NCBI RefSeq assembly: GCF_016785095.1
Contig: NZ_JAEKJB010000001.1
Location: forward strand, 124,001 to 188,000
DNA: 64,000 nucleotides
Origin: Alloalcanivorax marinus
Lineage (GTDB): Bacteria; Pseudomonadota; Gammaproteobacteria; Pseudomonadales; Alcanivoracaceae
Reading direction: 5' to 3'
The notes beneath the pieces were generated by a model. The model did no database searches and was not told the DNA's origin. It was given only the letters and a program-made list of their open reading frames with translations. The first letter of the stretch is position 1; each line of letters opens with the position of its first letter. Both the position numbers and the translations under genes were made by a program. Below are positions 7,818-16,437 of the stretch, piece after piece.

Positions 7818-9473
7818 GTGGAACGCGAATCAATGGAAGTCGACGTCGTTATCGTCGGCGCCGGTCCCTCCGGTCTGGCAACCGCCTGCCGTTTGGGACA
7901 AATCGCCCAGGAAAGCGGCCAGGAACTCAGCGTGGTGGTCGTCGAGAAGGGCTCCGAAGTGGGTGCCCATATTCTTTCCGGCGCGGTGTTCGAGCCGCGC
8001 GCGCTGAACGAACTGTTCCCCGACTGGAAAGACAAGGGCGCGCCCCTCAATGCCCCGGTCACCGCCGATGAAATCTATTATTTCACCGGCGCCGACAAGG
8101 CCAGCAAGGTGCCCGGCCCGTTCGCCCCGAAAACCATGCACAACGAGGGCAACTACGTGATCTCGTTGGGCAACCTGTGCCGCTGGCTGGCGGAACAGGC
8201 CGAGGGCCTGGGCATCGAGATTTTCCCGGGCTTCGCCGCCACCGAAATCCTCTATAACGACGATGGCTCCGTGAAGGGCATCGCCACCGGGGACTTCGGC
8301 ATTGATCACAACGGCGAAAAGAAAGACAGTTACATGCCGGGCATGGAGCTGCACGCCAAGTACACCGTCTTCTCCGAGGGCTGCCGTGGCCACCTGGGCA
8401 AGCAGCTGATGGAGAAGTACAACCTGCGCGAAGGCGTCGATCCGCAGCACTACGGCATCGGCATCAAGGAGCTGTGGGAGATCGACCCGTCCAAGCACCA
8501 GAAAGGCCTGGTGATGCACAGCGCCGGCTGGCCGCTGAGCGAATCCGGTTCCCCGGGCGGCGCCTTCCTTTATCATCTGGAAGACAATCAGGTGACCCTG
8601 GGCCTGATCACCGACCTGGCCTACTCCAACCCGCACGTCTCGCCGTTCGACGAGATGCAGCGCTGGAAGACCCATCCGGAAGTCAAAAAGTACCTGGAAG
8701 GCGGCAAGCGCGTCAGCTACGGTGCCCGCGCCATCGCCAAGGGCGGCCTGCAGTCGCTGCCGAAGATGACCTTCCCGGGGGGCCTGCTGGTGGGCTGCGA
8801 CGCCGGCACCCTGAACTTCGCCAAGATCAAGGGCAACCACACCGCCATGAAGTCCGGCATGATGGCCGCCGAGACCATCGCCAAGGCGATCGCCGATGGC
8901 CGCGCCAGCGACGAACTGGGCGAGTACAAGGACACCTTCGAGAAGAGCTGGGTGTACGAGGAACTGCACCAGCAGCGCAACTTCGGCCCGGCCCAGCACA
9001 AGTTCGGCAACCTGCTGGGTTCAGCCTTCGCGTTCGTCGATCTGAACATCTTCAACGGCAAGCTGCCGTTCACCATGCACGATACCACCCCGGACCATGA
9101 CACCCTGAAGCCGGCGGATCAGTGCAAGAAGATCGATTATCCGAAGCCGGACGGCAAACTGACCTTCAACAAGCTGGATTCGGTGTTTCTGTCCAACACC
9201 AACCACGAAGAAGATCAGCCCTGCCACCTGCAGCTCAAGGACCCGAGCATTCCGATCGAGTACAACCTGCCCAAGTACAACGAGCCGGCGCAGCGTTATT
9301 GTCCGGCGGGCGTGTACGAGGTGGTGACCGACGAGGAAAGCGGTGACAAGCGGTTCCAGATCAATGCCCAGAACTGCGTGCACTGCAAGACCTGCGACAT
9401 CAAGGACCCGACCCAGAACATCAACTGGGTGGCACCGGAAGGCACCGGCGGGCCGAACTACCCGAACATGTAA
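7818..9473 (+). CDS. etfD: Electron transfer flavoprotein-ubiquinone oxidoreductase
   Basis: 551 residues. It takes electrons from reduced ETF to the membrane ubiquinone pool, using FAD and one [4Fe-4S] cluster. The N-terminal dinucleotide fold VDVVIVGAGPSGLATACRLG is at about residues 8-27. The C-terminal cluster ligands are in RYCPAGVYEV and NCVHCKTCDIKDPTQNINW, and the protein ends in the usual EGTGGPNYPNM. I prefer the GTG at 7818, which has AGGAG seven bases upstream, over the ATG at 7833. It is divergent from etfBA, so the whole electron-transfer chain lies at one locus, and is followed by a terminator. Confidence 0.97.
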   Translation: MERESMEVDVVIVGAGPSGLATACRLGQIAQESGQELSVVVVEKGSEVGAHILSGAVFEPRALNELFPDWKDKGAPLNAPVTADEIYYFTGADKASKVPGPFAPKTMHNEGNYVISLGNLCRWLAEQAEGLGIEIFPGFAATEILYNDDGSVKGIATGDFGIDHNGEKKDSYMPGMELHAKYTVFSEGCRGHLGKQLMEKYNLREGVDPQHYGIGIKELWEIDPSKHQKGLVMHSAGWPLSESGSPGGAFLYHLEDNQVTLGLITDLAYSNPHVSPFDEMQRWKTHPEVKKYLEGGKRVSYGARAIAKGGLQSLPKMTFPGGLLVGCDAGTLNFAKIKGNHTAMKSGMMAAETIAKAIADGRASDELGEYKDTFEKSWVYEELHQQRNFGPAQHKFGNLLGSAFAFVDLNIFNGKLPFTMHDTTPDHDTLKPADQCKKIDYPKPDGKLTFNKLDSVFLSNTNHEEDQPCHLQLKDPSIPIEYNLPKYNEPAQRYCPAGVYEVVTDEESGDKRFQINAQNCVHCKTCDIKDPTQNINWVAPEGTGGPNYPNM

Positions 9474-9495
9474 GCGGGTCTCTCGCCGGAACAGG

Positions 9496-9523
9496 AAAAG
9501 CGCCCTTCGGGGCGCTTTTTTTT
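9496..9523 (+). terminator. Terminator of etfD
   Basis: An AGCGCCC/GGGCGCT stem with a TTCG loop is followed by a run of T residues, 25 bp after the etfD stop codon. Confidence 0.9.
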
Positions 9524-9547
9524 ATGCGCCCCCACCTGACCAGGCAC

Positions 9548-9612
9548 GTAGGAGCGACTTCAGTCGCGATCAGCACCAGTGCCATCTTCATCGCGACTGA
9601 AGTCGCTCCTAC
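9548..9612. repeat. REP-like perfect inverted repeat
   Basis: Perfect 23-bp arms, 9548-9570 and 9590-9612, of the GTAGGAGCGACTTCAGTCGC type flank a 19-bp loop. It is the cleanest copy of the dispersed family and lies between the etfD terminator and a minus-strand small gene. Confidence 0.9.
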
Positions 9613-9616
9613 CGGC

Positions 9617-9676
9617 GAGTTCCATGCCGGTGGGTTCCATGCCGGTGAATTGCATGCCGGCGAATGCCATGCGGGT
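9617..9676. repeat. 15-bp tandem repeat, four units
   Basis: Four diverged 15-bp units (GAGTTCCATGCCGGT type) start at 9617, 9632, 9647 and 9662. They begin five bases after the REP pair and end 12 bp before the stop of the small gene at 9688. They could be translated as an xFHAG-like repeat, but no start or ribosome site supports a gene. Confidence 0.75.
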
Positions 9677-9687
9677 GATAGGGGGTT

Positions 9688-9837
9688 TCAGGTTTCGCGG
9701 CGGCGTTTCAGCCAGGCGCGCAGCCTGGTTTCCAGGGCGTGGATCAGGCCCAGGGGGGGCATGGCGGGCATCGGGAACGGCGGTTCCGGCGGGCGCTCGG
9801 GCAGGGGTTCGGGGTCGTGGCGGTCGGATCGGTCCAT
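9688..9837 (-). CDS. Small proline/arginine-rich protein of unknown function
   Basis: 49 residues: a proline-rich, charged first half (MDRSDRHDPEPLPERPPE...) and an amphipathic basic tail (HALETRLRAWLKRRRET). The start ATG at 9835-9837 is preceded by GGAGGTGAGCC, one of the best ribosome sites in the window, which is the main reason to call it real. No signal peptide or membrane segment is seen. It is divergent from the LysR gene at 9968 with about 130 bp between them, the usual arrangement for a LysR target. I do not recognise the family. Confidence 0.6.
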   Translation of the reverse strand: MDRSDRHDPEPLPERPPEPPFPMPAMPPLGLIHALETRLRAWLKRRRET

Positions 9838-9933
9838 GGCTCACCTCCTGAAGGGCCAAGTTGGCGAAAACGTTCTGCAAGCGCAGGATGGCGCCGCCAC
9901 CTTGTTCAATCCAACGAAAAGTTCTACATTGAC

Positions 9934-9952
9934 CTTTCAGTTTTTCTGAAAG
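9934..9952. promoter_or_regulatory. Inverted repeat before the LysR gene
   Basis: CTTTCAG and CTGAAAG arms flank T5, ending 15 bp before the LysR ATG. It may be an operator or an mRNA hairpin in the leader. No LysR T-N11-A motif could be singled out. Confidence 0.35.
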
Positions 9953-9967
9953 CATCCCGGAGCCCTC

Positions 9968-10858
9968 ATGCCTTCCTCCCCGGACGCCGCTATGCCGCCC
10001 CTGCTCGACATCGAGGTGCTGCGCAGCTTCGTGGCGATCGCCGAAAGCGGCAGTTTTACCCGCGCCGCCGGTCAGGTATTCCGCACCCCGTCGGCGTTGA
10101 GCATGCAGATCAAAAGACTGGAGGAAACCCTCGGGCACCCGCTGTTCGTGCGCGAGGCCCGTCAGGTGCGGCTGACGCCGGAGGGCGAGACCCTGCTGGG
10201 CTACGGCCGGCGGTTGCTGAAACTCAATCAGGAGGCGGTGTCACGGTTTCTGGCGCCGTCGGTGGAAGGCACGGTGCGCCTGGGTACTCCGGACGACGTG
10301 GGCACCCGCATCCTGCCCGAGGTGCTGGGCCGCTTCGCGCGCAGCCATCCGGCGGTGCAGGTGGAAGTGCTGGCCGGGCGCAGCGGCGAGCTGGTGCGGC
10401 GCATGACCGAGGAACGGCTGGACATGGTGTTGATCACCGAGGGCAACGACGACCTGGCGCCGGGGCTCGGCGAGGTGGTGCATACCGAACCGCTGGTGTG
10501 GGCGGGCCGTGACGGAGGCGTGGCGGCAATGCGCTCACCGCTGCCCTTGTCGGTGGCCAACGCCGGCTGCGCCTGGCGGGCCATGGCCCTGGCCGCGCTG
10601 GACCGGGCCGGCATCGGCTACCGGGTGGCCTACAGCAGCGAACACTGCGCCGGCCAGGAGGCCGCCATGATCGCCGATCTGGCGGTGGCGGCCTTTCCGC
10701 GCAGCCTGGTGCGCCCGCCCCTGCGCATTCTCGGCGAGGAGAGCGGCCTGCCGGCCCTGGGCGACTACCGGGTGGCCCTGGTGCGCGGGGAGGCTCCCTC
10801 CCCCGCCGCCGAGGCCCTGGCCGGGCAGATCACCCAAGCGTTCCGCGAGCGCCGTTAG
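9968..10858 (+). CDS. LysR-family transcriptional regulator
   Basis: 296 residues. The N-terminal winged HTH is clear: VLRSFVAIAESGSFTRAAGQVF then TPSALSMQIKRLEETLGHPLFVREARQVRLTPEGE (about residues 17-73). The effector-binding domain follows. The ATG at 9968 has GGAG at 9959-9962; an internal ATG at 9992 would remove only the eight-residue MPSSPDAA tail and keep the domain. The target is probably the divergent small gene at 9688 or a distant locus; the ligand is unknown. The stop overlaps the convergent downstream gene by four bases. Confidence 0.9.
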   Translation: MPSSPDAAMPPLLDIEVLRSFVAIAESGSFTRAAGQVFRTPSALSMQIKRLEETLGHPLFVREARQVRLTPEGETLLGYGRRLLKLNQEAVSRFLAPSVEGTVRLGTPDDVGTRILPEVLGRFARSHPAVQVEVLAGRSGELVRRMTEERLDMVLITEGNDDLAPGLGEVVHTEPLVWAGRDGGVAAMRSPLPLSVANAGCAWRAMALAALDRAGIGYRVAYSSEHCAGQEAAMIADLAVAAFPRSLVRPPLRILGEESGLPALGDYRVALVRGEAPSPAAEALAGQITQAFRERR

Positions 10859-12402
10859 GTTTCCGAATCCAGCGCCTGCTGGCCCTTCCAGACCAGGCTG
10901 TAGAGATCCTTGCGGCGATCGCGGATGTTGGTCACCGAGCCCTCGCTGTGCAACAGCTTGAGCTTTTCCAGGTCGACATCGGCGAACAACAGCATTTCGG
11001 TGTTGGGCTGGGATTCGCTGATGATGGCGTCGTGGGGGAAGTAGAAGTCACTGGGCGAGAATACCGAGGACTGGGCGTACTGAATGTCCACGTTATCCAC
11101 CCGCGGCAAATTGCCGACGCTGCCGGAAATGGCCACGTAGCATTCGTTCTCGATGGCCCGTGCCTGGGCGCAATGGCGCACTCGCAGGTAACCGTTCTTG
11201 GTGTCGGTCCAGAACGGCACGAACAGGATCTCCATGCCCTGCTCGCCGAGCAGCCGGCCCAATTCCGGGAACTCCACGTCGTAGCAGATCAGAATACCGA
11301 TGCGCCCGGCGTCGGTGTCGAAGATGCGCAGATCATCGCCGCCCTGGATCGCCCAGTCCTTGCGTTCGTGAGGCGTGATGTGGATTTTCTTCTGCTCTTC
11401 CACGGAACCATCGCGACGCATCAGGTAGGCCACGTTGTAGATACGGCCGTCCTCTTCCAGGGGCATGGAGCCGCCGATGATGTTGATGTTGTAGCTCACC
11501 GCCATGTCCGCCATGGCATCGCGGATTTCCTCGGTGAAGCTGGCCAGGTAGCGTACCGCCTCCACCGAATTGAGATCCGGCTTCAGGCCCATCAGCGGCG
11601 CGCTGAAGAATTCCGGCAGCACCGCGAAATCGGCCCGGTAATCGGACAGCGAATCGACGAAGAACTCCACCTGGCCAAGCAGGTCCTCCACCGAGCGGGC
11701 GGCGCGCATGCGCCGCTGCACCACGCCCAGGCGCACCACCGAGCGGCGCGGCCAGTCGCCGTCGTCCTCGGGCTGGTAAAGGATATTGTCCCACTCCAGC
11801 AGGGTGGCGTAGCCCCGCGAGCTTTCGTCCTCGGGCAGATACTTGACCAGCAGGCGCTTGACGTCGAAACCGTTGGACAGCTGGAACGTCAGGATCGGGT
11901 CGTAGATGGCCCGGGATTCCACCTCCTCGATGTACTGGGTGACGCTCATGTTGTCCGCGTAGTCCTTGTAACCGGGCAACCGACCGCCGGCCAGGATGGC
12001 GCGCAGGTTTTCTTCCCGGCACAGCTCCTTGCGCGCCTCATAGAGTCGCCGGCCCAGCCGGTAGCCGCGGTACTCCGGATCGACGAACACGTCCAACCCG
12101 TAGAGGGCATCGCCCTTGCGGCTGTGTGAGCGCACCTTATCGTCGGTGATCAGGTCCTCGTAGCGGTGGGGGTTGGAGAAGCGGTCGTAGCTCACCTTCA
12201 CGGTCAGGGCCGTGGCCACCAGGTTGCCGTTGTCCTCAATCGCCAACTGGCCCTCCGGGAACAGGCGGATCAGGGTGGCGATGGTCTCCTCCGGCCAGGC
12301 GCCGCCGATGTCGTGGTAGACCTGGTCCATCAGCCGCGCCAGCGCCGGGTAATCCTCCAGGGTCAGTTGACGCAAACGCAGTCGGGTACTTTCTTCGGCC
12401 AT
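10855..12402 (-). CDS. GNAT acetyltransferase / carbon-nitrogen hydrolase fusion protein
   Basis: 515 residues. Residues about 5-185 form a GNAT domain (GLDVFVDPEYRGYRLGRRLYEARKEL is the acetyl-CoA loop), and about 222-510 a nitrilase-superfamily domain. The hydrolase triad is intact: Glu264 (VLPEFFSAPL), Lys339 (EEQKKIHITPHE) and Cys373 (GILICYDVEFPE). The chosen ATG at 12400-12402 has GGAG seven bases upstream; a TTG at 12414 would add four residues. Such fusions are widespread in proteobacteria. They presumably couple acylation to amide hydrolysis of a small molecule, but the substrate is not known. Not membrane-bound. Confidence 0.88.
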   Translation of the reverse strand: MAEESTRLRLRQLTLEDYPALARLMDQVYHDIGGAWPEETIATLIRLFPEGQLAIEDNGNLVATALTVKVSYDRFSNPHRYEDLITDDKVRSHSRKGDALYGLDVFVDPEYRGYRLGRRLYEARKELCREENLRAILAGGRLPGYKDYADNMSVTQYIEEVESRAIYDPILTFQLSNGFDVKRLLVKYLPEDESSRGYATLLEWDNILYQPEDDGDWPRRSVVRLGVVQRRMRAARSVEDLLGQVEFFVDSLSDYRADFAVLPEFFSAPLMGLKPDLNSVEAVRYLASFTEEIRDAMADMAVSYNINIIGGSMPLEEDGRIYNVAYLMRRDGSVEEQKKIHITPHERKDWAIQGGDDLRIFDTDAGRIGILICYDVEFPELGRLLGEQGMEILFVPFWTDTKNGYLRVRHCAQARAIENECYVAISGSVGNLPRVDNVDIQYAQSSVFSPSDFYFPHDAIISESQPNTEMLLFADVDLEKLKLLHSEGSVTNIRDRRKDLYSLVWKGQQALDSET

Positions 12403-12426
12403 GCTTGTCTCCAATCGCGGACGGTG

Positions 12427-12801
12427 TCAGGCATTGAGGGGCGGAAACGGAATCAGCCAGTGGCAATCCCGGTTGCGCAGGGCGTCCTCGCCGGACGCGT
12501 AGAGGGCCACGCCGTCCGGGCGCACGAACAGCACCGCGCCGGAGTTAAGGCCGATGTAGCCGGAGCTTTGCTCCGCCACATAGCCGTCCGGTTCCAGGTA
12601 CAGCGGGCACAGCGCGTCGGGAATCGCCTCGTAGCCCACCAGGCCATTGGCCAGGGGATCTTCCACCGCGCGCCGGTCACGGTACAACGCCACCGCGTCG
12701 CCCCCCACCAGCAGCACCATGCCCTGGTGAAAGTGCAGCAGATTGACGGCCCCCCGGGCGGGTAATGACAGGACTTCCTGCCGTGCGATAATCGTATCCA
12801 T
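12427..12801 (-). CDS. Hypothetical protein
   Basis: 124 residues from ATG 12799-12801. No family is recognised. The sequence alternates short hydrophobic and turn-rich stretches (GMVLLVGGDAVALYRD, SGAVLFVRPDGVALYASGED), suggesting a small beta-rich fold, with a repeated V-x-P/G-D-x-VALY motif. There is no signal peptide or transmembrane helix. It precedes the GNAT/nitrilase gene with a 24-bp gap, so the two are probably co-transcribed, and is divergent from cobB (44 bp). Function unknown. Confidence 0.7.
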   Translation of the reverse strand: MDTIIARQEVLSLPARGAVNLLHFHQGMVLLVGGDAVALYRDRRAVEDPLANGLVGYEAIPDALCPLYLEPDGYVAEQSSGYIGLNSGAVLFVRPDGVALYASGEDALRNRDCHWLIPFPPLNA

Positions 12802-12845
12802 TAAGGCTCCGCGAACGTTCAACGGTAAACGGGAGACGGTGAAGC

Positions 12846-13553
12846 ATGCAGGAAAAGATTGTAATACTTACCGGCGCCGGAATCTCGGCGGAATCCGGCA
12901 TCAACACCTTCCGCGACGCCGGCGGCCTGTGGGAAAACCACCGCATCGAGGACGTCGCCACCCCGCAAGCCTTCCAGCGCGATCCCGCCGGCGTGCAGGC
13001 ATTCTACAACCGCCGCCGCGAGCAACTGCGCGACCCGGCGATTCGCCCCAACGCCGCCCATGAAGCCCTGGCCCGGCTGGAGCGGGAACGGCCCGGCGAG
13101 GTGCTGGTGATCACCCAGAACGTGGACAACCTGCACGAACGGGCCGGCAGCCGCAACCTCATTCACATGCATGGTGAATTGCTCAAGGCGCGCTGCCAAA
13201 GCACCGACAGCCTGGTGCCCGTGGACAAGGACCTGAGCGTGGACCAGGAGTGCGGGGTGTGCGGCGCAAGCGGCTGCCTGCGCCCGCACGTGGTGTGGTT
13301 CGGAGAAATGCCCCTGGAGATGGAGCGCATCTTCGATGCCCTGGCCGGCTGCGAACGCTTCATCAGCATCGGCACCAGCGGCAACGTCTATCCGGCGGCG
13401 GGGTTCGTGGCCGAGGCCCGCGCCCACGGGGCTCACACCGTGGAACTCAACCTGGAACCCTCGGAGCAGGCCACGGCCTTCGCCGAGCACCGCCACGGCC
13501 CGGCTTCCGAGCGGGTCCCAGAGTACGTGGCGGAGTTGCTGGCCGGCGGCTGA
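12846..13553 (+). CDS. cobB: NAD-dependent protein deacylase (sirtuin, CobB type)
   Basis: 235 residues. It removes acyl groups from protein lysines using NAD+, giving O-acyl-ADP-ribose and nicotinamide. All hallmarks are present: GAGISAESGI (10-19), FRDAGGLW, TQNVDNLHERAG (90-101), the catalytic His109 in HMHGE and VVWFGE (149-154). Zinc ligands are Cys117, Cys136, Cys139 and Cys144. Tyr54 and Arg57 (FYNRR) are the class III YxxR pair that favours succinyl and malonyl groups, so desuccinylase activity is likely. It lacks the long N-terminal extension of some CobB proteins. It may regulate acyl-CoA-linked enzymes; no neighbour shows a specific target. Confidence 0.93.
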   Translation: MQEKIVILTGAGISAESGINTFRDAGGLWENHRIEDVATPQAFQRDPAGVQAFYNRRREQLRDPAIRPNAAHEALARLERERPGEVLVITQNVDNLHERAGSRNLIHMHGELLKARCQSTDSLVPVDKDLSVDQECGVCGASGCLRPHVVWFGEMPLEMERIFDALAGCERFISIGTSGNVYPAAGFVAEARAHGAHTVELNLEPSEQATAFAEHRHGPASERVPEYVAELLAGG

Positions 13554-13565
13554 GCCGGCCCCGCT

Positions 13566-15167
13566 TTACAGCACGAAGGATTTGATCAGCGTGTCCAGGC
13601 GCTCGACCTGGCGACGCATTTCCACGGCGGCCGCCGAGGTCTGCTGTACCATGGCCGCGTTCTGCTGGGTCATGGCGTCCATCTCCGCCACCGCCGTGTT
13701 GACCTGACCAATGCCCCGACTCTGCTCCCGGGCACCGGTGCTGATGTCGGCGATCAGTTCGCTCACCGGCGTAACGCTGTCGACGATTTCCTTCATGGTG
13801 GCGCCGGCCCGGCGCACCAGTTCCGACCCCTGCCGGGTGCGGGTCACGGAGGTATCGATCAAGCCACGGATTTCCGCGGCGGCCTCGCCACTGCGCCCGG
13901 CCAGATTGCGCACCTCCTGGGCCACCACCGCGAAGCCCCGGCCATGCTCGCCGGCCCGGGCCGCTTCCACCGAGGCATTCAGCGCCAGAATATTGGTCTG
14001 GAAGGCGATGCCATCGATCAAACCAATGATCTCGGCGATGCGTGCCGCCGATTCGTCGATGGCGGCCATGGTGGTTTCCACTTCCTGCATGGCGCGACCG
14101 CCCTCCCCGGCCACCCGGGCGGCGCCGGTCACCATGGTGCTGGCCCGTTCGGCGGAGTCCGCGGTGTGATCCACGGTGGCGGTGATCTCCTCCATCGACG
14201 CGGAGGTTTCCTGCAGGCTGGCGGCGGATTGCTCGGTGCGGGTGGCCAGTTCCTCGCTGCCGGAGGCGATTTCATCGGCGGCGCCGTTCACCGAACCGGT
14301 GGTATCGCGCACCTCGCGCAGCGCATCCTGCATGCGCGACACGAAGGCATTGAACTGGCGCGCCAGATCACCCACCTCGTCGTCGCCGGTGACCACCAGC
14401 CGGCGGGTCAGATCGCCTCTGCCCCGGGCGATGTCCTCCATGGCACCGGCGGTGTCACGGATCGGCTTGACCACCCGGCGAACCAGCCACCCGGCGAGCA
14501 CGCCCACCACCAGCAACAGGGCGGCACCGGCCAGCACGCCGATCACCACCGCATCGCGTTGATCCGCCCGCGCCGCCGCCTCGATGGCGGCCATGTCCTC
14601 GTTGATGTCGGTGATATAGACACCGGTGCCAATCACCCAATTCCATTCCGGCACCGATACCAGGTAGGCGTATTTGGTTTCCACCTGGCCGGTGCCTGGG
14701 TGCAGCCACTTGTACTGATAGTCCCCCTCCCCATGATCCCGGGCAACCTGGACCATGTCGCGGACGATGTATTGACCGTCCGCGTCCTGAAGGTCCCAGG
14801 AATTACTGCTCGGATTGTTCGCGTTGGCGACTTTATTGCCCTGGAAGTCGTAGGCGAACAAATAACTGTCACCGTCGAATTTCATGCCCAGGATCATCGT
14901 CTTGGCGAGGCGTTGGGCTTGCTCTTCGTCCGCCATGTTCAACAGCGGGCGGATCGCCGAGCGAGCCACTTCCGCGGCACCGCGGATGCCCAGTTCGCGC
15001 ATCCCGATCATCGCCTGGCGCTGCTGCGCCAGACTGTGGTCCGTTGCCCGGGCCCGCTCCACGGCGGACCACAGCGTCAACACCAGTACCGCCACCACCA
15101 GCGGCACCAGCGAGAGCAACAGAATCTTGGCCTGCAGACGCAGACCGCTAAAGGAAAGAGGTTTCAT
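13566..15167 (-). CDS. Methyl-accepting chemotaxis protein with Cache sensor
   Basis: 533 residues. A first membrane helix (about 15-35, [17 protein letters not shown]) is followed by a periplasmic single-Cache domain (about 40-190, with the typical [18 protein letters not shown] and [17 protein letters not shown] blocks). A second helix (about 203-225), HAMP domain and cytoplasmic signalling region follow. The hairpin tip contains the conserved [20 protein letters not shown] and [20 protein letters not shown] blocks that contact CheA/CheW. There is no C-terminal NWETF-like tether. No other chemotaxis gene is nearby. The Cache type commonly binds small organic acids, but the ligand here is unknown. 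Confidence 0.93.
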   Translation of the reverse strand: MKPLSFSGLRLQAKILLLSLVPLVVAVLVLTLWSAVERARATDHSLAQQRQAMIGMRELGIRGAAEVARSAIRPLLNMADEEQAQRLAKTMILGMKFDGDSYLFAYDFQGNKVANANNPSSNSWDLQDADGQYIVRDMVQVARDHGEGDYQYKWLHPGTGQVETKYAYLVSVPEWNWVIGTGVYITDINEDMAAIEAAARADQRDAVVIGVLAGAALLLVVGVLAGWLVRRVVKPIRDTAGAMEDIARGRGDLTRRLVVTGDDEVGDLARQFNAFVSRMQDALREVRDTTGSVNGAADEIASGSEELATRTEQSAASLQETSASMEEITATVDHTADSAERASTMVTGAARVAGEGGRAMQEVETTMAAIDESAARIAEIIGLIDGIAFQTNILALNASVEAARAGEHGRGFAVVAQEVRNLAGRSGEAAAEIRGLIDTSVTRTRQGSELVRRAGATMKEIVDSVTPVSELIADISTGAREQSRGIGQVNTAVAEMDAMTQQNAAMVQQTSAAAVEMRRQVERLDTLIKSFVL

Positions 15168-15289
15168 GGCTGTCCCGATGGCTAACGTGAAATAGGCGTC
15201 CCCGTTATCGGCGCCATAGGCTGAAACCTTAGCGGTATTCCGCTAGACTGCGGGTCTTCCGGCCATTCCGACCAACAAGCAGCCAGATC

Positions 15290-16363
15290 ATGAGTCAGAT
15301 ACAGGTAGACGACATCAACATCGAGTCCCAGGAGGTGCTGATCACCCCCCGGGCGCTCAAGGAAGAGTTGCCGCTGAGCGACGGCGCGCGGGAAACCGTG
15401 CTGCAAGGGCGCCAGCAAATCCGCGATATTCTCGACCGCAAGGACCCGCGCCTGTTCGTGGTGATCGGTCCGTGCTCCATCCACGATCCCAAGGCGGCCA
15501 TGGAGTACGCGGAGCGGCTCAAGAAGCTGGCCGCCGACGTGGACGACGCTCTGTTTCTGGTGCTGCGTGTGTACTTCGAGAAGCCACGCACCACGGTGGG
15601 CTGGAAGGGGTTGATCAACGACCCCTACATGAACGATTCCTTCAAGGTGGCCGACGGCCTGCACATTGCCCGCAAGCTGCTGCTGGACGTGGCCGAGCTG
15701 GGCCTGCCGGCGGCCACCGAAGCGCTCGATCCGACCACCCCGCAGTACATCCAGGATCTGATCTCCTGGTCGGCGATCGGCGCGCGCACCACCGAATCCC
15801 AGACCCACCGGGAAATGTCCTCCGGCCTGTCCGGCCCGGTGGGCTTCAAGAATGGCACCGACGGCAGCCTGGACGTGGCGGTCAACGCCATGCTCAGCGT
15901 GCGCCACCCGCACCGTTTCCTGGGCATCGACCCGGATGGCCGCGTCGCCCTGACCACCACCAAGGGCAACCAGTACGGCCACGTGGTGCTGCGCGGCGGC
16001 GGTGGCAAGCCGAACTACGATTCAGTGTCCGTGGCGCTGGCGGAAACCGCCCTGGACAAGGCCGGTGTATCCACCAACATCATGGTCGACTGCTCCCACG
16101 CCAACTCCAACAAGGACCCGAGCCTTCAACCGCTGGTGATGGAAAACATCGGCAACCAGATTCTGGAGGGCAACACCTCCATCGTCGGGTTGATGGTGGA
16201 ATCCCATCTCAAGCAGGGCAATCAGAAGATCCCCGCCAACCTGGATGATCTGGAGTACGGCGTATCGGTGACCGACGGCTGCATCGGCTGGGACACCACC
16301 GAGCAGGCGGTACGCGACCTGGCCGACAAAGTGCGCGACACCCTGCCCCGCCGCGGTAACTGA
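15290..16363 (+). CDS. 3-deoxy-7-phosphoheptulonate synthase (class I DAHP synthase)
   Basis: 357 residues, the normal length of AroF/G/H. It condenses phosphoenolpyruvate and erythrose-4-phosphate, the first step of aromatic amino acid synthesis. Diagnostic blocks are VIGPCSIHDPKAAMEYA (metal and PEP site), VYFEKPRTTVGWKGLINDP, WSAIGARTTESQTHR, SGPVGFKNGTDG and VDCSHANSNK. The N-terminal extension that binds the feedback inhibitor is present, but the isoenzyme type (Phe, Tyr or Trp) cannot be assigned by eye. Stand-alone gene with its own terminator. Confidence 0.96.
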   Translation: MSQIQVDDINIESQEVLITPRALKEELPLSDGARETVLQGRQQIRDILDRKDPRLFVVIGPCSIHDPKAAMEYAERLKKLAADVDDALFLVLRVYFEKPRTTVGWKGLINDPYMNDSFKVADGLHIARKLLLDVAELGLPAATEALDPTTPQYIQDLISWSAIGARTTESQTHREMSSGLSGPVGFKNGTDGSLDVAVNAMLSVRHPHRFLGIDPDGRVALTTTKGNQYGHVVLRGGGGKPNYDSVSVALAETALDKAGVSTNIMVDCSHANSNKDPSLQPLVMENIGNQILEGNTSIVGLMVESHLKQGNQKIPANLDDLEYGVSVTDGCIGWDTTEQAVRDLADKVRDTLPRRGN

Positions 16364-16382
16364 TCCGCCCCTCGCCCGATCC

Positions 16383-16413
16383 AAAAGCCCCGGCCGGAGC
16401 CGGGGCTTTGGTC
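16383..16413 (+). terminator. Bidirectional terminator after DAHP synthase
   Basis: An 11-bp perfect stem AAAGCCCCGGC/GCCGGGGCTTT (16384-16394 and 16399-16409) with loop CGGA lies between convergent genes and can serve both. Confidence 0.85.
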
Positions 16414-16437
16414 TTTACGACAATCACGGTAATCGAA

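Noticed and set aside
9524..9949. Plus-strand frame containing xFHAG repeats
   Set aside because: No ribosome site, starts in the etfD terminator and REP element, and overlaps the better supported minus-strand small gene.
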